DNA of 64,000 bases, taken from the NCBI GenBank assembly GCA_013180625.2, contig SNVD02014564.1, forward strand, positions 26,886 to 90,885, read 5' to 3'. The notes beneath the pieces were generated by a model, which was not told the origin of the DNA, searched no databases, and worked only from the letters and a program-made list of their open reading frames with translations. Positions 50,085 to 60,811 of this stretch are shown here, in pieces. Source of the DNA: Boswellia sacra (taxonomy: Eukaryota; Streptophyta; Magnoliopsida; Sapindales; Burseraceae). The position numbers and the translations under genes are program-made. Within the stretch, counting starts at the first letter, position 1, and each line of letters opens with the position of its first letter.

Positions 50085-51585
50085 CTATTAAACCCTTAAG
50101 GTTTAGTTGACTAACTCCATGTGTTTCCAAAAATAGCAACCGACCCTCCATATTTTCCAAATATAACACTTGATCAGTACTAACTAACGGTTGACTGTCT
50201 ATGACACATGAAAATAAATAGCTAAAGATGATATTTGATTATTCTCTATATGAAAATCCAATATCACTCTATAAACATTTATCAAAGGATTAAAAAAAAG
50301 AATTGATGAAACTCCTTTGGACATTCTCTTTGATTTCTTTCATCCACCTTATGGAAATTGATGAAACTCTTTGGATCTCTTTTGCTTCTCTTATTGGTTT
50401 TTCTTCTAGTATTCTATTGGAATTAAATCCTCAAATTCTATTTTTATACCAGATATATCCTAATAATCAATTTGAGCTTTGTTTAGGTTGTCGAGAATTT
50501 CACTTTCTTTTGAAAATAATAGTCCTTTACAGTGGATGCTTTGCAACTAAGGATCACAAAGCGATTAGATTGGTAGTGTGTGTGTGTATTTTATATGTAG
50601 CAAAGTGACACCAACAAATATTGCAATGGTGATGGTGTAATAAAAATAGAGATAGGGAGAAGAGAAATGGTAGTGTTAATAAAGTTTAAATTTTTCAATA
50701 ATTTATCGATTTTTAGTTATTTGGTCACTAATCATAAGGGTAAAACTTGCAATATTCTTTTCTATTGATGTAAAGTTAAAACACACATAGCTATAATTAG
50801 TTTGAGGGGTCAATGCCACAAATCTCCCCTGTAGTTTTTGGAAAACCTATATGATCCTTTAGTTTTGTAAATTCCACACACCTCCCTTGCTGTTAGTTAA
50901 CTTTCGTTAAAGAAAACAATTAAAAGGGTTAATTGGTCAATTATATAAGTTATAGCATCCAAGTTAATATTTAAGTAGTTTTAGTTATAATATTTCTCAA
51001 TCATGTTATAGGACTAATAAGAACTCTTAGATCAAAACATAGTCTTGACCAAGATAAAAAATGTTATGAATATCTCAAAATTTTATAATTTACTAAAAAA
51101 TTAGTTTATATAAATATTTATTTATTGTGCTAAATGTGATGAATAAAATAATAAAAAAGTTATGCTGTAAATTACGTAAATTATTTAAATCTTTTAATAA
51201 TTTATTTATTTATGAGTTCTAATACTTATAAATCCCGAAAGAATAAATTTCACACGATGTGCGGCGATTTTTTGTTTATCATTTTATTTTATTTTTTGTT
51301 ATTTTTCAAACTTCTTCTAATATCTTATGTATGGACAATATGGTCAATTGCTCATTTTAACATAATATACTTAATAGTCTTTGATGGAGAGGGGATTTCT
51401 ATGGGATTTTTGAAAATAAAAGATGCTATGTGGGATTTCACTAAGCCCTAAGAGAGGTGTGTGGAATCCACCCTAGTCTAAGAGTTGTTTGTTATTTGTG
51501 AAAAATATTATGGGTTGGTTATTACTTTTGAAAACACATGAGGTTTCCTGTTGTTAAACCAAACCCTCGGGGTTTGATTATCCAA
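50085..51585. mobile_element. TIR element of about 1.5 kb hosting a nested element
   Basis: The left end (50085-50190: ATTAAACCCTTAAGGTTTAG ... CATGTGTTTCCAAAAATA) aligns with the reverse complement of 51485-51585 (AATCAAACCCCGAGGGTTTG ... CATGTGTTTTCAAAAGTA). The TIRs of about 100 bp are diverged. Target duplications could not be identified. The ORF at 50303-50608 inside it looks like chance. A second TIR element lies within at 50807-51473. Confidence 0.6.
50807..51473. mobile_element. Mutator-like non-autonomous TIR element (copy B), nested
   Basis: The ends GGGTCAATGCCACAAA and, in reverse complement, GGGTGGATTCCACACA are TIRs. The flanking 9-mers TAGTTTGAG (50798-50806) and TAGTCTAAG (51474-51482) agree at 7 of 9. 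It is the same family as 1046-1857 and has no transposase. Confidence 0.72.
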
Positions 51586-52372
51586 TTTTTATAATATATA
51601 GTATATTTTTCACATTAAATGCATTGTGTTATGGATGTGTTTGTCATAAACAAGATATAAACTATATCGCTAATATTAATTATAGTTTTGTAATATGACA
51701 TTAATCATAGACTTAGTAAATGCGTAAATACAATTGAATCAATGTATATGGCAGTTAATTTTTTGATTCCATTATATAAAAATCTTATTTGTCCTAAAAT
51801 GTTAAAAAAATAATAAAAATTAATTAATTAATTAATTACAATTTTTTTGGGTACAATTTAAGATATCAATACACTAGTTATTGAGTAACGAGACTCCTTA
51901 ATTAAAAAAAGGAGAGGGGGAAATTATGGAGGAAATAGGAGAAAATAATATGAGAAAATGAAGGGAATAGTAGAGTAAAATTGAAAGAGAAAAATAACCC
52001 ACTAAGGACACGTATTTATGGTGCCAACAAATACAATTTTAAAAAAAGGTTTCTATTAGAAAATGGAATCTAATCTAATCTACACTAAACTAGAAAATAT
52101 AAAAAATAAATCCTAAATATAATAATAAACTATTGATTAAGAAAATAATTCAAATTAAGGATTTCTCCCAATTTTAGAAGTCAAAATCCCCCTAAAATCA
52201 AATATATTACCCTAATTTTATTCATAATTTTATTCTACTGCAACCCACGTCACTATCGTACATGGCATCACAACCAACCTTTCACATGTTATAACAATAG
52301 GTAAAAATTGGATACTGGTTAATGTGGAATAAATCACGAGATTGAGCCTTTGTGGTAGATATTGTAAATTCT
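51586..52372. other. AT-rich intergenic stretch, nothing recognised
   Basis: No ORF of substance and no paired repeat ends were seen. The (TAAT)n-like run at 51818-51836 is the only local regularity. Confidence 0.5.
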
Positions 52373-53324
52373 AAAGCTGTAGACTCAGTATGTACTACAC
52401 AACCAAAGCAGTTATAAATAAAGTAACATATGTAAATACAAAGTGCATAGAGGAATTTTTATGTGGTTCAGCTTAAACAAGCCTACATCTACTGGCAATC
52501 AAGCTATAATTCACTATTTACAAGGCCTAGGGCTTTACAGTTGAGGAATGCACACTTTTTTCACACTTATCTATCCTATATAAACCATGCTCTCTCTCTA
52601 AGAACTCGAACCATAGTAAATCACCTTCCTAAAACCTTGTTGCACTTCTCATGTAACAATTTGAGTCCCTTTCAAATTGGTATACAATTTCCCACAAAGA
52701 TAATCAATCACTATTGAATATCCACAACAATAATTATAAGTGATAAACCTAATAAAAACCTCAAGCTAACAAAGAGAAGACAACATCTAAATATTCTAAT
52801 AAAGCTCGCATGCATATATCTGGACATAAAATAAAGTCTTCTTATTATAGAACTCATCCAACCAGCAATCATTCCTTATTGCATAAGAATTCTTCAAGCT
52901 CTATATGATATCATGCACATGACCTACGTATCTTGAAGTCCAAGAAAGTTAAATCACATTACATAAATAAAGTCTTCTTATAATAGAACTCGTCCAGCCA
53001 GCAATCAGTCCTTATTGCACAAGGATTCTTCAAGATCTATATGATATCATGCACATGACCTACGTATCTTGAAATCCAGGAAAGTTAAATCACATTATGA
53101 TAATTAATGAAGTAACATTAGCTTTCCTAAAGCTAGTAAAAATAAAACACTTTCCAAACTAAAACTGTATCTTGAAAATATTCTACAGTTAAGACTTTCC
53201 TAACTGAACCAGTTCAAAGTAGAAAATAATGAATGAAATATCAAGATCTTTATTTTCTCCAAAATGTCAACACAGCAATGCTAATGCCATATAGATTGAC
53301 ACATGACAAACCATTGTCCTAACA
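52373..53324 (-). repeat. Copia 3' LTR on the minus strand
   Basis: On the minus strand it begins TGTTAGGACAATGG (53324 leftward) and ends ...GAATTTACA (52373). It is the same family as the solo LTR at 47538-49640. A purine-rich tract follows on the right (GCCAAAGGAGGAGAT in reverse complement, 53325-53339), so the element body lay to the right. Only about 300 bp of it remains (53340 to about 53640), with no coding signal. Confidence 0.8.
52828..53100. repeat. Tandem duplication of about 137 bp inside the Copia LTR
   Basis: Two consecutive copies share ATAAAGTCTTCTTAT.ATAGA, CAGCCAGCAATC-like sequence, ATATGATATCATGCACATGA and CCTACGTATCTTGAA, and both end in GTTAAATCACATTA. Copy 1 starts near 52828 and copy 2 near 52966. 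They differ at roughly one position in ten. Confidence 0.85.
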
Positions 53325-53640
53325 ATCTCCTCCTTTGGCATTTTGTGAGAAAAACTATACTGCAAGCACAAAAACAAATATGCACAAACATAGTTAGATA
53401 AGATAGAACTGAATCAACCTAAATGAAACTTAACTGCATTGAAATAGTTCACAAATATTTTCTACAATGTAACTTGGTCAGCTTTCTCAGGTTTCAATCA
53501 CAAGATTCAAAGATCAGACAAACCAAGCCAAAATAAACCAAGCGAAAACGAAAACGAAAACACAATTGTAAGCACTAGAATTTTGCTCATGGTTTTAGAG
53601 GTTGAGTGGTGATAGGCAGAGATATCAATCAGAAGTCTTT

Positions 53641-55230
53641 CCTAACTGGCATTAGCATCAAGATTCAACATTGAAATGGGATAGAAAGCCAAGTAGGCTT
53701 AAAACTAGTGCGGTATTGGTAGAAAGTAGTCAAGACCCTAGGAATCATGTTTGCCCGACGCATACGTGGAGGTAGCACCCCCGACTCTAAATAGTAAACG
53801 TCAGCATCAGAATTCCAGAAATAGGGTTGGTGCCTATGAGCAAGGGTTCGCGTCTTTAGCACTCTAGGCGGATGCCTCTAGTTAGAGGCGACGCACGAAC
53901 GCCTCTATGATTCGCACCTTCGAAGGATGTAGAAACTCTACCAACACCTCTAGTTCTAGGGAAAATAGCCCATTTTGTGACCACTTGAGAGCTTATATAA
54001 GGGAACCCAACTCTTAGTTCTAGGCAAACAGTTTTGAGTGCAAAAATACCTAAAGACTAACATTTTGAGAAATTTTGAATATTTTTAGAATTTCTCTCTC
54101 AATATAAATATTGTTGGTGTTCTTTTAGTGTTCTTGGTGTTTTTTGGATTATTCTGGAATGCCAACGCTAGTCAAGATTCAACTTCCGATTAAATTCGAA
54201 ATTTGGTAAGTTTTCCAAGGGCCTTTTTTTTAGTGTAAAATTTGTCATTTTACTTTTGGTATAATTAGTAGATAATCATGCCATGCTTGGCTTATGAATA
54301 GTTAAATTAATAGTAATTTAATTATGCCATTTTAGGATTAGCGGTAGTTAGTTAGTAGTTAATTGCCATTTTTAGTTTAGGATTAGTGGATTAATTAGTA
54401 GTTTAATTAAGCATGTTTAGTAGTTAATTATTTAGTTAATTTTAATTATGCATGATTGATAGATAATTAGTGGTTAATTAGTAGTTAATTAGTTGTTAGT
54501 TAAGCATCATTTGTGGTTAATTAGTGGTTAATTGTATGATGTTTAGATGCTAATTATGCATGTTTAGTGTAGTCAATTAATGATTAGTGATGCAATGTTT
54601 AGATCAATGTTTATTTTAATTATGCCTTTCCATGCTTGTCATTGCTAATGCCTTTATTTGATGATGAAGGTTAATTTAAAACTCCTTTAGTTTACAATAG
54701 TATTTATTTTTATTGCAATATTATTTGTTACCCCATATTTGACGAAAATGTAATCAATTCTCCTCCTCTTTTTATATTTATAAACTATTGACACCTCACA
54801 TGTAATAAAAAGATAAAATGTGGTTGTGTGCATAACAAAACTTAGGATCAACATAAGATAGCATTGGTGACTTAGAACTTAGAACCTAGTAAACCTTAGT
54901 AGAGGTCTGATAATGTCCGAGCGGATGTAACCTGTACCTAACTTTTCGAACCTGTCTTTGAAGACATGATGGGTAGTTATGTTCAGGAAGCAAGGGATCA
55001 GCTGTCGTCATCCAATTTTTCTCATGGTTAAATACCCGAGTGGCGACACCATCATTTCTTCGGGTCTTGTCTCTGTGATCAGACTCGTATGGCCCTCTAA
55101 GTTTTCGAATGAAGCTGAGAAATGTGGTGCCAAGGTCACAAGTGCTTGGAGCTAGATGGAAGTTAGCTCATAATAATGCAAAACAAAATAGCAAACAATA
55201 ATAAGACACACTTGCAAAACACACATTACT
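53641..55230 (+). mobile_element. Probable remnant of another LTR retrotransposon
   Basis: A GC-richer promoter-like block ends in TTATATAAGG (about 53994), followed by leader-like DNA, a long AT-rich low-complexity stretch (54230-54600, many AGTTAATTAG-type words), and then GAGTGGCGACACC (about 55040). TGGCGAC motifs of this type follow the LTR in some plant Gypsy elements. No second LTR or pol was found. The assignment rests on layout and one motif. Confidence 0.3.
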
Positions 55231-55234
55231 CCCC

Positions 55235-56657
55235 TGATGCGTTCGAAACTAGCAAGTATACTAGTCGCACAAGTAATAAAGTGATAAGTAGATATCGTTC
55301 CCACGAGGATTGATTCTAATTGAATTCGTTATTTTCCAGCAACGATAAACTAAACAGGGGGGGTTTTGTTGAATGATTAACTAAATGAAATAAGAATGCA
55401 AATTAAGAATAACAAAACAGAAGTTAATTTGAATGAAAGATCAATGAGAGACACTTGGTTAAGGGTTCTTTCTCTGCCACAAGATATGAATTTGTGAATT
55501 AACATAGAATTGTAATCCAATTACAGCATTGAAGTTATCAACCGTAGATAACAACAAGCTCTGTTATCCCAATCTTTCCTTACTTTGTTGTTAAATAAAA
55601 CAAGCTCTTTATTTAATCTCTATCCATTAAACAACCTAGAACAAGCTCTCTAAGTTTAATTCAATAGAAGCATTACGATGAGAAAGATAGGTTGATCTAA
55701 GCAATAATCACACAAGTTCGGATTATTTAACCTAGGTTGTATTTTCCAATTGCAATCTCTGATCACAATTTTGCTACTAATGATTGGAAATTCATGACAA
55801 TTACGGATCAAGATTTCTAATCTAGCAATAGACAACAACAGATTATATTCAGTTGGCCATTCCAAATACAATCAGTAAGCAATCATAAGCATTAGATATG
55901 GGAAAATACAAGCAACTTCAATTAGAGAATTGGATAACAATTTCTTACACAATCAACTCACAAAATCCATATCAAGGGCTTTGAAATCACCCTCAACCAA
56001 TTCAGATTTAGTTACACATATTCAATCAGAATAACAAATACAATACAGAGAAATTCCAGAATTGAAAAGGAAAGAAAGAACTTAGCAAATTCTTTGAAAA
56101 TCTTCTTTGTAGATGAATCTTCTTGGAATTGTAGTTCCTCCTCTTTCAAAATCTTCTTTCTCCTTCAAGAACTCCAAGGGATGAGAGAAATCCAGAAATG
56201 CAGCCTCCTCCCACGTTTTCCCCTCTTCAAGTTATGAAAATAAAACCCTAAAATGTGTTTAAATACTCTGCTACAGTGACTCGCTACAGTGCCCTGTATT
56301 ATACATACTACAGTGACTTGTGGAATTATATTTATATACATCTCACACTGTTTTGAATACGAATTTTGGTACACTGAATGGATTTATAAACCGTAAATTT
56401 CTCCAGAAAATAGACTTCGAGAGCTTTCCAACGGTATATAACATGTCATCGGGTTCATTGTATATCAATACAATTAAATCCGAGAAGATCACTGACTAGC
56501 AGAGGTGAAAATGAAGGGTTTTACTCCATTTTTGTGCAAGTTGCTCCAAAACTCCTACAAACATCAAAACCACACAAAAACATAAAAATACCAAGGAATA
56601 TAGCAAAGAAACATGGACGAATTGATATAAAAGTAATACATAAATAGACACCTATCA
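55235..56657 (-). repeat. 3' LTR of the Athila-like element
   Basis: On the minus strand it begins TGATAGGTGTCTATTTATG and ends ...CGAACGCATCA, with TGAT...ATCA borders. It is 1423 bp long. It contains a CTAGTCGCACAAGTAAT-type block (about 55263-55279, plus strand) often seen in this branch. The other LTR is outside the window, so the age cannot be estimated. Confidence 0.8.
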
Positions 56658-56675
56658 AATTCCCCCACACTTAGA
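56658..56675 (-). promoter_or_regulatory. Polypurine tract of the Athila-like element
   Basis: The plus strand reads AATTCCCCCACACTTAG. In the element's sense it is a G-rich purine run directly before the LTR start, the plus-strand DNA primer. Confidence 0.75.
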
Positions 56676-58638
56676 CTTTGCTAGTCCTCGAGCAACTAAA
56701 ATGATACGAAACAAAACTAAACCGAAACAGAATCAAAGAAAAATTAAAACACACAAATGCTTCAACTTGCAAATAGGCCTCAAAGATTGTACTTAATTAT
56801 AACCCAAGGAAAACTTCAAAATAATGCACTTGATCAAGAATTTCATCTCAAAGATTAGTTTCGCTTCACTTCAATTCCTCAAGTGTGTGTGTGTAGAGCC
56901 ATTCTCACCTAATCACTTGTAACCCGGATGAGTTTATGCATAAAAATGAATCATATTTAATATTGAAGATGTGTGTATAAATGAACTCCATAGGCCTGCT
57001 TTTCAAGTCACTCTCCACTAATGTAGACATGCACAACACCAAGGATCAAGTAGGACTTTATTAAGCTTGTAACGTTTGGCTTGGGTGAAGGTATAATAAA
57101 GGATAATAATTTGACTCAAATCACCCACAAACACATAAATCATTCAAGACTATGTAGAGCTCAACCCTATAATACAACTTCATTTCAATTCACTAAGTTA
57201 CTCCCCCAAACTTATTTAGAACACTCAATCTTTTTTTTTTTTTTTGCAGAAAACAAAAGAAAACTACACCCCCACACTTTGTTGTTTCATTCTTTTTAAG
57301 AACACTTAAGGGTATAGATCTCTTATTCTTCTTCTTTTGTTCTTTTTTTTTCTTTTTTTTCTCTTTTTTCTCTTACAGTTCCCCTCTCCCACACTTAAAC
57401 AACGCATTGTCCTCAATGTGTAAGTACGTGGACGATAAGTACAGATTAGCTTTTTTTTTTTTTTTTCTTTTTTTTTTTTACAAACATAATAGAACTCACT
57501 TGCATTGCTCATGACACATCCCAACCTCCTCTAACTTCCCAAAACCAGAACATAGCTCAGAATTTAATTGTGAATGATCTACATGCTCGTAGGTAAGGGA
57601 TAAACTGTTTGGAACAAATTCATTTAAGGTTAAGAAATCTTTTAGTGAGTTAACAAAGAAAAAGGCTTACAGAGGCTCAAAGGGGTAACTAGGGATCAAT
57701 TTCAGTCAAGGTTGGCTATTAAGGCTCAAACGGTCCAAAGATGGCCTAAATCATTTCCCCAATGTTGCACAGGTCTAGGATTTCGCCTCGAGTGACCATC
57801 AAACAAGTTCTAGAATTCATTGAAATCTGAAGAAACATTTAAATTACATAAACTTTCTCTAAGTGAACAAATAACTCAGTGATAATAGCTCAGTGCTCAA
57901 TGTTGTGCAAGGAATCAAAAGCAAAGCGAAAACCAATAAACATTTCAAGCACACAGATCCATGCATCATTTATCATTTTCCAAGAGTTATTCTTAATTCA
58001 ATCATTATCTTATCATCGACCCACAAAATGCAAGAAAAGAGGTACGTGGCGTTGTTACACCTGAGTCAAGATTGTATATTTCAACAATCCTTAGGACCAG
58101 TAGCCCGCAGACTTAAGGTTTCCAGCCTATATACCTTTATTATGAAAGAACAAAACAAGAAACAAGACACTTCAAACAACATGAAATAAACAAACTACAG
58201 ATTTATTGAGAGAGAATGCGTTTCAAGAGTTAAGAAAACCCCATATTCTGCCATTCTCAGGTTTTTCCACAATGTTTTTTTTTTCGAATCGAAACTGATA
58301 AAGACAAAAACACACAACAACTCGAAATTACATAAAACTAAACTTACTCAGAAAATAATAAAGTCCAACAAATCACAAACACAAACAAGTCAGTTAGAAT
58401 GGGTCTAAAAAGTTTAGAAGTTAGCCTCCTTATTCAGCCATTATGGATTAAAGAAATCCAGAATGCGTTTCAAGAGAACTTGAACTTTTTAAGCCACCAC
58501 TCTAAAAGCCAAGATTAGAAAATATTACCTGGGTGAAAGAAACAACCTGAAAATGCTCAAAAGAAACGACATGAAAAATCTCAAATAAACACACTAAAAA
58601 GAAAGTAAACAAAAACGAAGCAAACCAGCAAATAGAGA
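56676..58638 (-). other. Element spacer between LOG and the 3' LTR
   Basis: No reading frame here resembles a known protein. It is rich in T-runs on the plus strand (57229-57245, 57344-57372, 57452-57479) and in CCCCACACTT-type words, which are characteristic of the 3' non-coding region of Athila/Tat elements. No poly(A) footprint of a processed mRNA could be recognised after the LOG stop. Confidence 0.55.
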
Positions 58639-59289
58639 TTACAGATGGAGGGTTAAATCCAGTTGACGCCTTTTGTTGCCTTCTCCAAACCAATTTATCC
58701 GAGCCATTGTTGGATCAGGTGAATAGACGAATTCTTGTAGTTTGTCAATTAACTCTCCTGCAGTTGAAGCTGTAACCAGCATTTGCCTTGCTGACGGTGA
58801 GATGAAATTTTTTTCTACAGCTTGATCAAGAAAGGACAACAAACCATCAAAAAAATTATTAACATTTAACAAACCAATGGGTTTCCGATGGATGTTTAGC
58901 TGTGCCCAAGAGGTGATTTGAAATATCTCCTCTAATGTACCATAACCACCCGGCAAAGCTATAAATGCATCGGACTTAACAACCATATGTGCAATACGCT
59001 CATGCATGCTAGAGACCTGTAACTCTTCCCCGATTGTGTTGCCTACGATATCTCGTACAGCTAATGGTTTAGGGATAATGCCGAGAACTTTGCTCCCTCC
59101 TAGGGATGCAGCTGTTGACACACACCCCATTAACCCAAGACTACCCCCTCCATAAATCAAATTAATACCCCTCGCAGCTAATGTCCTACCAAGATCAAGA
59201 GCTGCTGTGGTAAACTCTCCATCTTTACCAAATTGCGATCCGCAAAATACGCATATATTGCGGAATCGCCGAATTGGTGTTTTCTCCAT
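58639..59289 (-). CDS. LOG-type cytokinin riboside 5'-monophosphate phosphoribohydrolase
   Basis: An uninterrupted frame of 216 residues for a LONELY GUY enzyme, which converts cytokinin nucleotides directly to active free bases and ribose 5-phosphate, normally in cytosol and nucleus. It shows the opening ICVFCGS (12-18), IYGGGSLGLMG (45-55), GIIPKPL (70-76), SMHERIAHM with Arg98, and the signature PGGYGTLEE (113-121) ending in Glu121. These are the nucleotide-binding and catalytic motifs. The usual Lys after that Arg is Ile. The length is normal for the family. Plant LOG genes I know have several introns, whereas this copy has none, so it looks like a retrocopy. It lies within an Athila-like element between integrase and 3' LTR, in the same orientation as pol. 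It has no stop or frameshift although pol has several. Activity and expression are not shown. I do not recognise the orthologue; the C-terminus (ARINWFGEGNKRRQLDLTL) resembles a LOGL10-like clade from memory. Confidence 0.9.
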   Translation of the reverse strand: MEKTPIRRFRNICVFCGSQFGKDGEFTTAALDLGRTLAARGINLIYGGGSLGLMGCVSTAASLGGSKVLGIIPKPLAVRDIVGNTIGEELQVSSMHERIAHMVVKSDAFIALPGGYGTLEEIFQITSWAQLNIHRKPIGLLNVNNFFDGLLSFLDQAVEKNFISPSARQMLVTASTAGELIDKLQEFVYSPDPTMARINWFGEGNKRRQLDLTLHL

Positions 59290-59379
59290 TTCTACAAGTG
59301 CTCTAATCTTGTGTAAGACACGTTAGATATTATGCTTTTCAATTGCAAGACAGGTTATGGAATGACATATGAAAATATG

Positions 59380-59610
59380 CAGAATGTATATATACACCCA
59401 TAAAACTCTCAAATTTTGACACATGGGGACATACTTTCGGTGGGGGTTGCTCGATGCAGATTTATCGCCCCAAGATTTGAAAAAATGAGATATGCTTTCG
59501 GCGAGGTTTGACAAAACCTACACACTTGTCTCCCACGTGAAGCATGAAAAATGGAGATACACTTTCGGTGGAGGTTGACAAAACCTCCACACTTGTCTCC
59601 CACGTGTACT
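59380..59610 (-). promoter_or_regulatory. TATA-like box and tandem G-box repeats upstream of LOG
   Basis: TATATATA at 59387-59394 lies about 100 bp before the LOG ATG. Further upstream, a unit of about 61-67 bp recurs about three times, marked by CTTTCGGxGxxGGTT at 59434, 59495 and 59562. Two of the units carry a G-box CACGTG (59534-59539 and 59601-59606) after ACTTGTCTCCC. A small palindrome AGGTTTGACAAAACCT lies at 59504-59519. The arrangement looks like a compact promoter with repeated bZIP/bHLH sites; its function is inferred. Confidence 0.45.
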
Positions 59611-60108
59611 TATGCCATAGGGTAGTCATATGGTTTGTCAAAAAGAAAACTTGAAATTAAAACAAACAAAATCAACAACACAAAAACAACATTGATAATC
59701 AGATCAAACGAAACAAGAAAAAAAATTCTACAACAACAACACACATTCAAATATATAAGTAGTTGTGATTGTGGCTCACATCTTCCTCTGGTTTTACGTC
59801 CAGTAACGGCTGAAACGCCTTCTATGAGTCGGGGATTTGCTTCCCATCCAGTTTTCTTATAAACTGGCAAACAGGGTCGTTTTTAGTCAGATTCCCTAGA
59901 ATATAGCACTGCAATTCATCACGAAATTGTGTCCATAGATTAAGCAATTCACGCTGAACAAGTCCACAAGATGTGACTCTAGAGTTAACAAAACATTATC
60001 CAGCGACTCATTACTCAAACCATTCTTAATAAATGAAAGTTTATCTTCTCTATTCCTGGACGCAAAACCTAATGAACGACAGTCTGGTTACAATTCCATC
60101 TAGCACAT
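59611..60108 (-). other. Element spacer, no recognised gene
   Basis: A minus-strand ORF at 59610-59870 starts VYKKTGWEANPRLIEG and turns into a hydrophobic tail. It matches nothing I know and could be the remains of an env-like or captured reading frame. Confidence 0.35.
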
Positions 60109-60375
60109 TTATAACATACTTGTAACCTTTTCGCTCTTCGCCTCTTGGCGTAGTAGCTTTTTTCCTAGACCAGGCATGTATTTTGCGAGATTAATGTCCG
60201 GCTCACCGGACAATCTCACCTTGGCTTCGATAAGCCATCGGATATCAGCAGGCACATTTAGGAGCATCAATGCCCAAAGTCTAGTCATCCGTACTTTATA
60301 AATTTTAAACACAGCATTTTGAGGAAGTGAAGGGAAATATTTACGAAGGTTCGATAGAAAGATATCAGCATCCAT
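60109..60375 (-). CDS. Unidentified 88-codon ORF in the retroelement spacer
   Basis: The ORF opens with an ATG at 60375 and encodes a basic, mildly hydrophobic product (for example MTRLWALMLLNVPADIRW) with no motif I can name. It lies about 0.4 kb past the integrase stop, in the place where Athila elements carry env-like or accessory ORFs. It may be chance. Confidence 0.2.
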   Translation of the reverse strand: MDADIFLSNLRKYFPSLPQNAVFKIYKVRMTRLWALMLLNVPADIRWLIEAKVRLSGEPDINLAKYMPGLGKKLLRQEAKSEKVTSML

Positions 60376-60811
60376 TGAAGAGAAGAAAAGGAGAGATATT
60401 ACCGATAATGCGATTGAGTTTGTTCTTCTCCCAGATATGCACGTTTCAAACCTTCGAACAATGGCTTCAACTCCCGTTTGAATGTTTCCTCAAGCTGTTG
60501 CACAACTGAACTCGAAGCACGGAATAATCAAATTAAACACAAGAAAAGAAAAGAAAATAGAGACACATAAAAGAAATAAAAACACAAGAGCAAATGAAAG
60601 TCAAAAACAAACAACAAAGCAAATAAGACAAATGGCAAAGAGAGATAAAACCTGATCAATTATAATAGCCCATGAGAGGAATCTCCTCGAAACACAAAAA
60701 TTGATCAATACTACCTTCTTTTCTTTGTCTCTTTTTATTATATTTCAAAAACATTGGGTTGCCTCCCAATAAGCGCTTGGTTTAACGTCCTCAGCCTGAC
60801 GTTATCTGTCC

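Noticed and set aside
50303..50608. 101-codon ORF with hydrophobic stretches
   Set aside because: It lies inside a non-autonomous TIR element, is Phe/Leu/Ile-rich from AT-rich DNA, and matches nothing known.
59430..59610. Tandem units considered as a CRISPR-like array
   Set aside because: Only about three imperfect units with unequal spacing in plant nuclear DNA; they read as promoter or simple repeats.
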